Of a DNA stretch of 64,000 nucleotides, positions 53,827 through 62,537 are shown piece after piece. Origin of the DNA: CAXQUZ01 sp942491145 (GTDB lineage: Bacteria > Myxococcota_A > UBA796 > UBA2385); NCBI GenBank assembly GCA_942491145.1, contig CALOBC010000008.1:124001-188000 (forward strand), given 5' to 3'. Positions within the stretch are counted from its first letter, which is position 1; every line of letters starts with the position of its first letter. Under the pieces are notes generated by a model. That model ran no database searches. It was not told the DNA's origin and saw only the letters and a list, made by a program, of their open reading frames with translations. The translations under genes and the position numbers were made by a program.

Positions 53827-53909
53827 CGGGGCTCCATGAAGGCAAGCAGGGGCATGACGCAAGGGACCGGTGCGAACACCGCATCCCAGACTCAGCGGGA
53901 GGGCACGAG

Positions 53910-54302
53910 ATGGACAACTCGGACAGCAGTGCGCGGTGGACACAGGCGGGCAGCCTGCTCGGGCTCATCGGCGTCGGGGCCGGGGCCTTCGGAGCACACG
54001 CACTGGAGGACCTAGTCTCGCCCGAGCGTGTGGCAGTCTGGGAGACCGCCTCTCGCTACGCGATGTATCACGCCCTCGCACTGGTGGCGGTGGGGCTCCG
54101 GGCCCAGTCCGTCGACTCCCCGCACCTGCACCGCGCAGGCATGGCCTTTCTGGCCGGGGCGGTGCTGTTCAGCGGCACCCTGTTCGCTTTGGTCATTCTG
54201 GACCTGCCGATTCTGGGCGCGGTCACGCCGCTGGGCGGACTCAGCCTCATGGTCGGCTGGGTGCTGCTCTTCTTGTCCGGCCGGGCCAGACCCGCCGGGT
54301 GA
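53910..54302 (+). CDS. DUF423 family small membrane protein
   Basis: A 130-residue protein with four membrane helices and the DUF423 (YgdD) signature: GSLLGLIGVGAGAFGAHALEDLVSPERVAVWETASRYAMYHALALVAVGL, then HRAGMAFLAGAVLFSGTLFAL and LGAVTPLGGLSLMVGWVLL. Function is not known. GGGAGGG seven bases before the ATG at 53910 supports the start. Its 3' end overlaps the convergent HTTM gene by 56 bp. Confidence 0.93.
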   Translation: MDNSDSSARWTQAGSLLGLIGVGAGAFGAHALEDLVSPERVAVWETASRYAMYHALALVAVGLRAQSVDSPHLHRAGMAFLAGAVLFSGTLFALVILDLPILGAVTPLGGLSLMVGWVLLFLSGRARPAG

Positions 54303-55320
54303 GCGCCCGCAGCTCGTCCGGATGAAATGCGCACCAATACATCGACAACGCGGCCGCACTGAACGGACCCACATCCATGAAGATGTGGATGCCCACATGC
54401 AGCAACAGCCCAAAGCCCACCATCCAGCTGCGCAGATCGACCCGGTTGGCCAGGGCCCGCAGCCGGCCGGGACGTGTGCGGGTGTGGCGGAAGTACAGCG
54501 CCAGCACGAACAACCCGCCGCCGACCTCAAACAGCCATGTCATCAAGGTCGCGAGCTGGGTCAGCGGGTACACCCAAGCCGCCGCCTCGGTGTTCATCCG
54601 GCGCCAGCTTGGCTGTTGCAGAATGTAGTACAGCGCGGACAGGTCCCCCCCGGGCAACCAGTGGGCCGACACCTTCTGAAACCCCGTGGACGCGTACATC
54701 ACGGCCAGCTGGCCCACCATCAAGTAGCGGGGCCAAGCGGGCACCGCTGTGGGGTCGGTCCATCGCCCAGTTCGCCACCGCGCAGCCACCGACAGCGTCT
54801 GATCAGATTTCGCGAGAACAAGCAACCACAGTGCATTTGAGATGAGGTGGTCATAGCTTCCACCCGTGTGTGGGTTGACCCAAGCCAACGCCAGAAAACA
54901 CTGCAATGCAACGAACGCCGAGACCCGCCCCCAGACACCGAGCGCCAGCGCCGCCGACCCCGCCAGACCCACCACCGTCAGCGCCAGGATGAGCTGCGGG
55001 TCCGGTCCACCCAGGGCCGCCACCAGCCACGACCCGCTGGTCGAGTAGTGTCGGTACCCCCCATGCGCCACATCGAACCACAGCAGCGGGGCGAGGCCGG
55101 CCCACCACACGCTCGCGATCGACCAGAACGTCACCAGCCCCAACCCCATGCGAGTCAGCGCCAGCGCAGTTGCCGGCTCCCGATGATCCAGCACCGCCAC
55201 CCACCGTGCCCACCGCCCGTGGGCGTCGACAGTGTCGGTTTCAACCTGTTTCTGGACTGGTTCCGCCAACGCGCCATCCCTGCTCTCAGCCCGGTAGCCC
55301 GTTCCTTGGAGGTCCGGCAT
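54247..55320 (-). CDS. HTTM-domain membrane protein (gamma-carboxylase-like)
   Basis: A 357-residue protein with about six to eight membrane helices and the features of HTTM/vitamin K-dependent gamma-carboxylase-like proteins: ALTRMGLGLVTFWSIASVWW, LAPLLWFDVAHGGY, WLVAALGGPDPQLILAL, a conserved YDHLISNALWLLVLAKSDQTLSV and VMYASTGFQKVSAHWLPGGDLSALYYILQQPS. Eukaryotic relatives carboxylate Glu; bacterial members are mostly uncharacterised. The start is uncertain: ATG at 55320 is used; the frame is open further upstream. It overlaps DUF423 convergently and is divergent from the acyl-CoA synthetase. Confidence 0.78.
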   Translation of the reverse strand: MPDLQGTGYRAESRDGALAEPVQKQVETDTVDAHGRWARWVAVLDHREPATALALTRMGLGLVTFWSIASVWWAGLAPLLWFDVAHGGYRHYSTSGSWLVAALGGPDPQLILALTVVGLAGSAALALGVWGRVSAFVALQCFLALAWVNPHTGGSYDHLISNALWLLVLAKSDQTLSVAARWRTGRWTDPTAVPAWPRYLMVGQLAVMYASTGFQKVSAHWLPGGDLSALYYILQQPSWRRMNTEAAAWVYPLTQLATLMTWLFEVGGGLFVLALYFRHTRTRPGRLRALANRVDLRSWMVGFGLLLHVGIHIFMDVGPFSAAALSMYWCAFHPDELRALTRRVWPGRTRRAAPSRP

Positions 55321-55414
55321 GCACCTTGGTGTGCCCGCGACGGTCTCCCATGCCCTACAATGCGCCACCTGTACCCGAGCCCGCCTCGACACCAGAACCT
55401 GGAGCATCGTCCCC

Positions 55415-57262
55415 ATGAAGAACGACCCGAGCAAGTCCATCGGTCAGATGCTGCTCAAGCGCATCAAGGCGTCCCCCTCGGCTTGTGCCATCCGCCACAA
55501 GCAAGGTGGGACGTGGCACGACGTCTCTTGGTCCGCCCTCGGCAAGCGCATGGAAGCCATCGCATCCGGCCTGCTGACCTGTGGCGTAGATCTCCCCGAT
55601 CGCGCTGCCATCGCCATTCTCGGCAATACCAGCGCCAGCTGGATCGCGTGCGACTTCGCCGCGTTGTCCGTCTCGATGCGCACCGTGCCCGTCTACGCAA
55701 CCCTGCTTCCCCCCGAAGCTGGCTACCTGCATGTCGACACGGAAGCCGTGATCTGCATTGTCGAGAACGGCGCCCAGCTCAACAAGGTCCGCGCCCTTCG
55801 CAAGGGCTTCACGTTCTTCGACACCGACTACGGCCCCGAGGCGGTGAAGCTCCAGCACCTCATCGTCATGGACCCCACCGGCGTGGCGCCTGCGGACGAC
55901 TGGGAGAGCCTCGCCGACCTCGAGAAGCGCGGCACCGAGAAGCTTGCCGAGACCGCCGCTGAGCGCGCCCGCCGGTCCGATGACCAGGGCCGGGGCGACA
56001 CCGCGACCTACACCTACACCTCGGGCACGACCGGCCCGCCCAAGGGTGTGATCCAGACCAACGCCAACATGCTGTCCATGCTGGAACAGGCCGACGACAC
56101 CGGGCTCATCAACTCCGGCATGAGCGAAGGTGGGCTGTTTCTGTTCCTCCCCCTCGCCCACAGCTTCGGCCGCCTGATCGAGCTGTCTGGACCGTTCTTT
56201 GACGCCCCCATTGTCATCGCCACCATTCCCACCCTCGTGGCGGACCTGACCGAGACCCGCCCCGGCTTCTTCCCGGCCGCCCCCCGCGTGTTCGAGAAGA
56301 TGAAGGCGAAGATCGAGACCAAGGCCGCTGGCGCCAAGGGCATCAAGAAGACGCTGTTCGAGTGGTCTTTCGCTGTGGGCCACGAGACCGTGCCCTACCG
56401 GTGCGCCGGCCAGCCTCTGCCCGGCTTGCTTGGGCTCAAGTTCAAGCTCGCCGACAAGCTCGTGCTGTCCAAGGTGAAAGCCGCCCTCGGCTTTGACCGC
56501 TGCCTCGCGCTGCTGTCTGGCTCGGCGCCCCTCAATGCCGAGGTCCACGAGTTCTTCTTGGCGATGGGCCTCGACCTGCTCGAAGCCTACGGCCTCACCG
56601 AGACCTGCCCCGGTCTGACCGCCAACTTGCCCGGCAAGATCAAGGTCGGCACGGTTGGCCTGCCCATCGGCAAGGTCCAGATCAAGATTGCCGAAGACGG
56701 CGAGATCTTGGCCAAGGGTGAGAACATCACCCAAGGCTACCTGAACCGCCCCGAGGCGACCGCAGAAGCCTTCGACGACGACGGCTGGTTCCACACCGGC
56801 GACCTGGGCTCGATGGACGCCGACCGCTTCGTGAAGATCACCGGTCGCAAGAAGGAGCTGATGAAGACCAGCGGCGGCAAGTACATCATGCCGGCCAAGC
56901 TGGAAGGCAACCTGAAGCTGCTGCCGATCATCCAGGAAGCCGTGACCATCGCCGACACGCGCAACTATGTCACCGCGCTCATCGCCATCGACCCCGAAGA
57001 GCTCAAGGACTGGGCCGCCCAGACCGGCAACCCGGACGATCCCCAGAGCGACGCGACCAAGGCGGCCGTGCAAGCCCACGTGGACCACTGCAACAAGGGC
57101 TTGGCCAGCTACGAGACGGTCAAGTACTTCCGCATCGTGCCGCCCATGACCACCGACAATGGCCTGCTGACGGCCTCTCTCAAGGTGAAGCGCAAGGTGG
57201 TCCTCGACCGCTTTAGCGACCTCATCGCCGAGATGTACGACGCCAAGCTGAAGCGGAAGTAG
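55415..57262 (+). CDS. fadD: Long-chain acyl-CoA synthetase
   Basis: A 615-residue AMP-forming ligase (FadD15/ACSL type), which activates fatty acids to acyl-CoA through an acyl-adenylate. The ATP-binding P-loop is TYTYTSGTTGPPKGVIQTN; then PLAHSFGRLIEL, LLSGSAPLNAEVHEFF, the adenylate motif EAYGLTETCPGLT, DDDGWFHTGDLGSMD and the hinge/C-terminal catalytic region FVKITGRKKELMKTSGGKYIMP with its catalytic Lys near TASLKVKRKVV. The ATG at 55415 gives the usual family length. A strong bidirectional hairpin follows. Confidence 0.95.
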   Translation: MKNDPSKSIGQMLLKRIKASPSACAIRHKQGGTWHDVSWSALGKRMEAIASGLLTCGVDLPDRAAIAILGNTSASWIACDFAALSVSMRTVPVYATLLPPEAGYLHVDTEAVICIVENGAQLNKVRALRKGFTFFDTDYGPEAVKLQHLIVMDPTGVAPADDWESLADLEKRGTEKLAETAAERARRSDDQGRGDTATYTYTSGTTGPPKGVIQTNANMLSMLEQADDTGLINSGMSEGGLFLFLPLAHSFGRLIELSGPFFDAPIVIATIPTLVADLTETRPGFFPAAPRVFEKMKAKIETKAAGAKGIKKTLFEWSFAVGHETVPYRCAGQPLPGLLGLKFKLADKLVLSKVKAALGFDRCLALLSGSAPLNAEVHEFFLAMGLDLLEAYGLTETCPGLTANLPGKIKVGTVGLPIGKVQIKIAEDGEILAKGENITQGYLNRPEATAEAFDDDGWFHTGDLGSMDADRFVKITGRKKELMKTSGGKYIMPAKLEGNLKLLPIIQEAVTIADTRNYVTALIAIDPEELKDWAAQTGNPDDPQSDATKAAVQAHVDHCNKGLASYETVKYFRIVPPMTTDNGLLTASLKVKRKVVLDRFSDLIAEMYDAKLKRK

Positions 57263-57272
57263 CGCGGGCCGG

Positions 57273-57302
57273 GCGGGACTGGCCTCTCACGGTCAGTCCC
57301 GC
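57273..57302. terminator. Bidirectional terminator hairpin
   Basis: GCGGGACTG (57273-57281) and CAGTCCCGC (57294-57302) pair perfectly, and three further bases extend the stem to 12 bp around the loop TCTCAC. It lies between convergent genes and overlaps the stop codon of the minus-strand gene (57293-57295). No long T-run follows. Confidence 0.6.
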
Positions 57303-57958
57303 TCCAGCTCGACGACCCGCGCGCCGGTGAACTTGCCTTCGGGTCGGTTTCCGGCGCGGACTTGTTTGGGGGAGGGCGTGCGTCGCTTGAACCAGCGCAC
57401 CCGCACCGCGGTGGCTTCGGGGAAGTCGGTGCCGGCCTGGGTCGCGATCCAGTCCACCAGCTCGACAAAGGCCGCCCGGTAGGACTTCCATGAGTAGCGG
57501 AACAGCGCCGACCGAAAGCGATGGTGCTCGAACGCCTCGGCCCGCCAAGAGTGCTCGGGGTCGAGCTGGGCGTAGATGGTCTGCCATTCGCCATCCACGC
57601 GCACCTGCACCTGCAACGTGGCGGGATGGAGGTGGGGGGCCACGAACATCCGCCAGCTCTGGTCCGCGCCCAGGTAGCGAAAATAGGGCCGGAACGGGCG
57701 CAACACGGTGCGGCGGGCGTCGAGCCAGCCCTTCGCAAACGAGAACAGCACGTCCTCGAACTCCCGTTGGGACGGGAACCACCCCACGCGCGACAGACGC
57801 TGCCGCCACACCCCCAGCTCGGCTTGCACCGTCGGATCGGACCACGCGCTTCGGTTGAGCCCACCCACCGGCGCCGGCACCGACGCCAGGCACACACCGG
57901 CCACATGCAGGGTGATCAGCCCGGCCCGAACGTGCTTCCACAGCGCAGTCTTGGGCAT
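57293..57958 (-). CDS. Conserved hypothetical exported/membrane-anchored protein
   Basis: A 221-residue protein with one N-terminal hydrophobic helix (AGLITLHVAGVCLASVPAP) and an otherwise soluble basic/aromatic domain (FVAPHLHPATLQVQVRVDGEWQTIYAQLDPEHSWRAEAFEHHRFRSALFRYS). The second half has WxxxR patterns. Similar proteins sit beside HTTM genes in other bacteria as I recall, but I cannot name the family. GAGG six bases before the ATG at 57958 supports the start. It is divergent from the kinase gene. Confidence 0.6.
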   Translation of the reverse strand: MPKTALWKHVRAGLITLHVAGVCLASVPAPVGGLNRSAWSDPTVQAELGVWRQRLSRVGWFPSQREFEDVLFSFAKGWLDARRTVLRPFRPYFRYLGADQSWRMFVAPHLHPATLQVQVRVDGEWQTIYAQLDPEHSWRAEAFEHHRFRSALFRYSWKSYRAAFVELVDWIATQAGTDFPEATAVRVRWFKRRTPSPKQVRAGNRPEGKFTGARVVELERD

Positions 57959-58009
57959 CGGACAACCTCCGCAGTGCAAGGGGGAGACAGGGGGGGCAGG
58001 CACAGCCGG

Positions 58010-58018
58010 TGCTATGGT
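58010..58018 (+). promoter_or_regulatory. Candidate extended -10 element (TGCTATGGT)
   Basis: TGCTATGGT lies about 45 bp before the chosen kinase start and shares TGCTATNNT with two other sites in the window. If this is the promoter, starts at 58009 or 58024 are too early and the ATG at 58063 is favoured. Confidence 0.3.
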
Positions 58019-58062
58019 CCCAGATGCGCGGGGCCCACCCTTGGCCTCGCGCGTGGGGTCAG

Positions 58063-59655
58063 ATGCAAGGGCAGATCAGCGGAACCGACGGACAGCGCTA
58101 CGAGCTCGTTGGCGAGATCGGTCGCGGTGGCTTCGGCACGGTCTATCGCGCAAAGATGCGTGGCAGCGGTGGATTCGAGAAGACGGTCGCCCTGAAGGTC
58201 CTCAACCCCGAGGTCGCCGCAGAACCGGGCTTCGCAGAGCGACTGCGCGATGAGGCCCGCATCCTGGGGCTGCTCCAGCACCGTGCGATCGTGCGGGTGG
58301 ACGACCTGATCCAGCTCGACGGCGCGTGGACGGTCGTGATGGAGCTGGTGGGAGGCACCGACCTCAAGCGCATTGTCGGCGCGGGGCCCGTGCCCGTCGG
58401 ACCGGCGCTCGAGATCATCGAAGAAGTGGCCAGCGCCCTCGGCAGCGCGTTTTCGGCCACGGGCAGCACCGGCAACCCCGTCCACCTGATCCACCGCGAC
58501 ATCAAGCCCAGCAACATCCACCTGACCGCCGCCGGCGAGGTGAAGGTCCTCGACTTTGGTGTGGCACGGGCCGAGTTCCAGCAACGGGAGAGCGTCACCC
58601 GGTCCCTGTTCTTTGGATCGATTGGCTACATGGCGCCCGAGCGACTCGATGGCATCGACTGCCACGCCGGCGATGTCTACAGCCTCGGGAGTGTGCTGGT
58701 TGAGCTGATCACCGGCGAACCCACCGGACGCACCAGCGCCCACCCCGAGCGCCACGAGACGATCCGCACCGCTGCACTCCACAAGCTGTGGACCGCGTGT
58801 CCGGACGAAGGCCTGTACGAGCTCGCCGCCCGCTGCCTCGCCTACCTGCCCGATGCCCGGCCGACTGCCCGAGACTTGGCCCGGGACGTGCGCCAGCTTC
58901 GCGCCCGCCACCGGGAACCTTGGCTGCGGGACTGGGCCGAGACCACCGTGCCCCCGCTGATGATCGCCCCCACCCTGGCCGTCCCATCCGGCGCATCCCA
59001 CGCCAGCGCCGCCGAGCCGCTCCCCCCGGTGGATCCCGCCGCCGTGGTCGAGGACATGCCCGCCAGCGGCTCCCTCGTGCGCCCCTCCGGCCGCAGCCCC
59101 TCCGCCGTGCTCGCCGTGTCGGTGGCCATCGGGTTTGCCGTGGTCCTGATGGTCTCGGCTGCTGCGGTGGGCATCGTGATCCAGCTTCGGTCCGACAGCA
59201 CCACCGCCACCGCACCTCCGGCGCCGACCCGGGGGGCCCAAGCCCTCGTGGATGACGACGACGTCGACATTCTCGCTGATATCGAAGAAGCTCCGGTCGA
59301 GGTTGTGCCCCCCAAGCCCGCCGCTTCCCAGAAGCCGCCAAGCACCCCCACACGAACCACGGCCCCGGCGCGCCAGCCCGAGCCCGAACCTGATCCCCAA
59401 CCGGCCGAGCCCGCCCCGCCCCCAGAGACCAAGCCCACCGGCCGGGTGCAGGTCACCGGTGATGTCGCCAGCATCCAGCTTGTCGGCCAGGATGGGACCT
59501 TCGGCCCTGGCTCGGTGCCCGCCGGCAACTACCGCATCTTGGCCCGGTTTGGCGACAGCGACACCCCGGTCCAAGCCGGCACGGTGGTCGTGAAGAGTGG
59601 CGGTGTGGTGACCCTCAGCTGCCGGGGCGGCCTGCGACGGTGCACTGTCCGTTAG
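58063..59655 (+). CDS. Ser/Thr protein kinase with C-terminal membrane anchor
   Basis: A 530-residue Hanks-type kinase. Gly-rich loop GEIGRGGFGTVY (18-28), ATP-binding Lys in VALKVL (K45), catalytic HRDIKPSN (H144-N151), DFG (164-166) and FGSIGYMAPER are all intact, so it should be active. A membrane helix follows the kinase (~residues 350-378; VLAVSVAIGFAVVLMVSAAAVGIVI), then a Pro/Glu-rich linker and a small beta-rich periplasmic domain (RVQVTGDVASIQLVGQDG...). The start is uncertain; ATG at 58063 is preferred over in-frame codons at 58009 and 58024. It may phosphorylate FHA or PP2C targets encoded elsewhere in the window. Confidence 0.92.
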   Translation: MQGQISGTDGQRYELVGEIGRGGFGTVYRAKMRGSGGFEKTVALKVLNPEVAAEPGFAERLRDEARILGLLQHRAIVRVDDLIQLDGAWTVVMELVGGTDLKRIVGAGPVPVGPALEIIEEVASALGSAFSATGSTGNPVHLIHRDIKPSNIHLTAAGEVKVLDFGVARAEFQQRESVTRSLFFGSIGYMAPERLDGIDCHAGDVYSLGSVLVELITGEPTGRTSAHPERHETIRTAALHKLWTACPDEGLYELAARCLAYLPDARPTARDLARDVRQLRARHREPWLRDWAETTVPPLMIAPTLAVPSGASHASAAEPLPPVDPAAVVEDMPASGSLVRPSGRSPSAVLAVSVAIGFAVVLMVSAAAVGIVIQLRSDSTTATAPPAPTRGAQALVDDDDVDILADIEEAPVEVVPPKPAASQKPPSTPTRTTAPARQPEPEPDPQPAEPAPPPETKPTGRVQVTGDVASIQLVGQDGTFGPGSVPAGNYRILARFGDSDTPVQAGTVVVKSGGVVTLSCRGGLRRCTVR

Positions 59656-59703
59656 GCCGACGGCGGGGGCCACACCCCTGCCATCCAGACACCGGGACAC
59701 GCC

Positions 59704-60249
59704 ATGGGTCGAAAACGCAAAGCCGCACGCGGTTTTCAGTGGGTACGTGAGGACGTGGAGGGGGAGGCGATCGAGTCCCCCTACCGCCTCTCCCACCGAG
59801 AGATTCAGAGCGAAGACTCCGACGTCGAGGACCTTGTCGAGGAGCTCATCGCGCTGTCTCCGGACCGGCGAGAGCTGCTCGACACCGACCGCGAATTTAA
59901 GGACGCCCTCGAAGAGGTCAACCGACTGGAGGGGTCCGCACGGGCCCGCATGAAGCGACGCATCAAGCGCCTCGCCCGGGCCCATGAGCTCGAAGACCTG
60001 CGCCAGGCGCTCATCGACGAGACACCCGAGGAGGTGCGGCTGCGGGGGCTCGAGCGCTGGCGGGAGCGCATTCTGGGCGAAGGCGACGACGCCATCCAGC
60101 AGTTCATCGACGCCCACGACGGCGTGGACCGCCAAGATCTCCGCAACCTCGCCCGCATCGCATCCCGCACGGACGACGCCGGGCAGCGGGCAAACCGAAA
60201 GCTGTTCCAGCTCTTGAAGTCCAGCACGGCGACAGCAGCGCCGATCTGA
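59704..60249 (+). CDS. darP: DUF615 ribosome-associated protein (DarP/YjgA-like)
   Basis: A 181-residue, highly charged helical protein of the DUF615 family, known in E. coli as DarP (YjgA), a factor that helps late 50S ribosomal subunit assembly. Seen are RREIQSEDSDVEDLVEELIALSPDRRELL-type helices, LEGSARARMKRRIKRLARAHELEDLRQAL and RGLERWRERILGEGDDAIQQFIDAHDGVDRQDLRNLAR. The conserved segment and length fit. It lies 48 bp after the kinase gene and may share its transcript. Confidence 0.85.
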   Translation: MGRKRKAARGFQWVREDVEGEAIESPYRLSHREIQSEDSDVEDLVEELIALSPDRRELLDTDREFKDALEEVNRLEGSARARMKRRIKRLARAHELEDLRQALIDETPEEVRLRGLERWRERILGEGDDAIQQFIDAHDGVDRQDLRNLARIASRTDDAGQRANRKLFQLLKSSTATAAPI

Positions 60250-60338
60250 TCGTTTCTGCACCGAAGCCCGCCCCGCCTCGCCCCGCCAACACAACGAAGC
60301 GATACGTGGCCGGTGACCTTCCCCAGCACGGGATTCCC

Positions 60339-61058
60339 ATGCGATGCACCCCGGCCTTCCTGCTTCTGTTCGTCCCCGGCCTTGGCTGGGCAGCAGATGG
60401 AGGGACCCATGTCGATGCGACGGTCTACACAGACTTCCCGGTGAGTGTGGGCATCCGCAGCACAATCGAGACGCCCCAGCGCCTCCGGTTCTCCGCGTCG
60501 GCGGGTGCATTCCCTAGCCCCTACCTCGACACAATCCAAGGCATCGCGACCAGCGCCGGCTGGTACTCAGATGCGCTGGCCACGGTGATCGACACCGCCC
60601 TGTCACGGGCGTGGATGATGCAGTTCCAAGCGGGCTGGCGGCCCATCGAGGACCGGGGCTTCACTGTGATGGGCGGCTACATGCCGGTCTTCGCGGCCGG
60701 TGGGGACGCCTCGTCGACCGACATCACCGCAGCGATGACCGAAGACCAGACCGAGGGCGAGGGCGAAGAGTCGGATGCCCACCACCTCAAGTCACGCATC
60801 CACTTGGTGACGGTGCAGCTTGGCTGGGAGTGGCTGCTGGCCGAGCGCTTGGTCCTCCGCAGCAGCGTGGGCGGCGCGTTTACCGTGGGCTCCCAGACCG
60901 AAGCGACCGCCCTGAGCACCGCCACCTCGGACCGGCCGGGCCGCGAAGCCTTGCAGTCTGTCGGCATCGAGGCGCTCGAAGCCTACCTCGACAACACCTA
61001 CCAGAGCTATGTCCACACCGCGACCCTCGGTGTGGAGGTCGGCTATCGGTTCCGCTGA
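60339..61058 (+). CDS. Outer-membrane beta-barrel-like protein
   Basis: A 239-residue protein with a signal peptide (MRCTPAFLLLFVPGLGWAA) followed by alternating aromatic and polar beta strands (THVDATVYTDFPVSVGIRSTIETPQRLRFSASAGAFPSPYLD, VTVQLGWEWLLAERLVLRSSVGGAFTVGS). It ends in YRFR, with the aromatic/basic finish common for outer membrane proteins. A barrel of ~8 strands is likely; ligand unknown. An acidic loop (EDQTEGEGEESDAHH) could be surface exposed. The ATG at 60339 gives the signal peptide. Confidence 0.7.
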   Translation: MRCTPAFLLLFVPGLGWAADGGTHVDATVYTDFPVSVGIRSTIETPQRLRFSASAGAFPSPYLDTIQGIATSAGWYSDALATVIDTALSRAWMMQFQAGWRPIEDRGFTVMGGYMPVFAAGGDASSTDITAAMTEDQTEGEGEESDAHHLKSRIHLVTVQLGWEWLLAERLVLRSSVGGAFTVGSQTEATALSTATSDRPGREALQSVGIEALEAYLDNTYQSYVHTATLGVEVGYRFR

Positions 61059-61084
61059 GTCGGGTGCGCCCCAGCGGGAGGCCC

Positions 61085-62458
61085 ATGGACGTCCGCCGCC
61101 TCGACCGCGCAGGCATCGCCCTGTGTGCACTGTTGCCGTTGGTCGTCGAAGGCCTGACGCTGCCGCCGGGACTGGTCGTGGATGGCGACGCGGCCGAGCT
61201 GGTGCTGGTGGCCGCACATGACGGCGTGGCCCATGCGCCGGGCTACCCGCTGTGGACCGCCCTCGCCCGGACGTGGCTGCTGCCTGGCATCGGCCCCCCC
61301 GCCGTGGCCTTGGCCGCGCTGAGCACCGCACTCCTTGCTGTGGCGACCGTGGCCGTGCGCAGCATGTTGCGCAGCCTGGGCTGCGGCCCGGCCCCCGCGA
61401 CCGCCCTCGCGCTCAGCATGGCCTTTCTGCCAGGCATCTGGCGGGTGGCGGTGCGACCCGAGGTCTACACGCTGGACCTCGCCCTGTGCGCCGGGGCACT
61501 GGCGCTGGCCTGGAAGCCGGGTCCACGGGCCGCGTTCTGGGCCGCTGTGCTCGCCACCGCGGCAGTCTTCCACCGCCCCACTGCGCTGCCGGTGCTGCTC
61601 CCCGTCGGCGTGCTCCTCCGAGGCCGATGGTCCGTCAGTGGTGTCTTGTTCGGCACTCTGACCGCTGGCCTCGGCTACGCCCACCTGGCTTGGCGTGCAG
61701 CCCACCCGGGAGTCTGGGTCCCCCCAGAGCTTGACGAAGGCTGGGTCGCCTACCTCACCGGGGGTGTGCACAACGGGGGCTTCACCGGGGCCCGCCCTCC
61801 CCTCTCCCAGCTCGCACTCGCCGCCAAGAACACTGGACTACAGGGCATTGTCGCGGCACTGGGAGTGTTCTGTTTGCCCCTGCTCCCCCGTCGCCTCGGC
61901 GGGCCAATGCTCACCTGGGCCGCCCTTGTGCTCGCTTGGCTGGCCTTGTGGACGGTGGACGACCCCGAGGTCTTTGCACTGCCGCTCAGCCTTCTCGGCA
62001 CCCTGGGCTTCGGTGCGCTTCTCGCTCGTCTGCCCCGACTTCGCCGCACCGCCCTGTGGATGGGTGTGCCCCTGGTCATGGCGGCCATGAACGGCGACGC
62101 CGCCCGCCTAGAGGATGCCCGGCGGCAACACCAACGACTGCAAGACGTCCTGAACGCCGTCCCCGACGATGCCCTCATGGTCTGTGGCGACTGGTCTTGG
62201 CGGACCGCACTGGTGGCTGCCCGGCTGGACCGTGGCCATGGCCCCCAGATCGCCCCACCGCCCACTGAAGCCGAGCTCGTGTCGGCTTGGCTGGCGCCGG
62301 GCCACCCGGTGTGGCTGCCCGAAGAACGCCGGACCGTGCTGACCACCGGGGTGTTGTGGACCCGCGACATTGAGCTGTTGCTGGTCCTGCGGGATGCCGG
62401 CGTGCCCCTCCGCAGCGGGCCAACAGGGTTCTGGCAGGCCACGTCCCTCCAGCCCTGA
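61085..62458 (+). CDS. DUF2723-like polytopic membrane protein
   Basis: A 457-residue membrane protein with about ten helices. The N-terminal region resembles DUF2723 proteins (GT-C fold): GLTLPPGLVVDGDAAELVLVAAHDGVAHAPGYPLWTALARTWLLPG, and APATALALSMAFLPGIWRVAVRPEVYTLDLAL. A soluble part of ~120 residues follows. In other bacteria this family is tied to protein O-mannosylation or other glycan transfer; the conserved APGYPL loop is seen here. GGGAGG lies four bases before the ATG at 61085; the gene begins 26 bp after the barrel protein. Confidence 0.82.
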   Translation: MDVRRLDRAGIALCALLPLVVEGLTLPPGLVVDGDAAELVLVAAHDGVAHAPGYPLWTALARTWLLPGIGPPAVALAALSTALLAVATVAVRSMLRSLGCGPAPATALALSMAFLPGIWRVAVRPEVYTLDLALCAGALALAWKPGPRAAFWAAVLATAAVFHRPTALPVLLPVGVLLRGRWSVSGVLFGTLTAGLGYAHLAWRAAHPGVWVPPELDEGWVAYLTGGVHNGGFTGARPPLSQLALAAKNTGLQGIVAALGVFCLPLLPRRLGGPMLTWAALVLAWLALWTVDDPEVFALPLSLLGTLGFGALLARLPRLRRTALWMGVPLVMAAMNGDAARLEDARRQHQRLQDVLNAVPDDALMVCGDWSWRTALVAARLDRGHGPQIAPPPTEAELVSAWLAPGHPVWLPEERRTVLTTGVLWTRDIELLLVLRDAGVPLRSGPTGFWQATSLQP

Positions 62459-62537
62459 GTCCGCCGGCAAGGGGCGCATGCCGAGAGCACCGTCGGCCGC
62501 GCACACTCGTAGCGGCCCACTTGCGCCCACAGTCAGC

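Noticed and set aside
55355..57088. 577-residue open frame opposite the acyl-CoA synthetase gene
   Set aside because: All acyl-CoA synthetase motifs are on the plus strand; the antisense product has no family likeness.
58012..60510. 832-residue open frame opposite the kinase and DUF615 genes
   Set aside because: It spans two well-supported plus-strand genes and is a composition effect.
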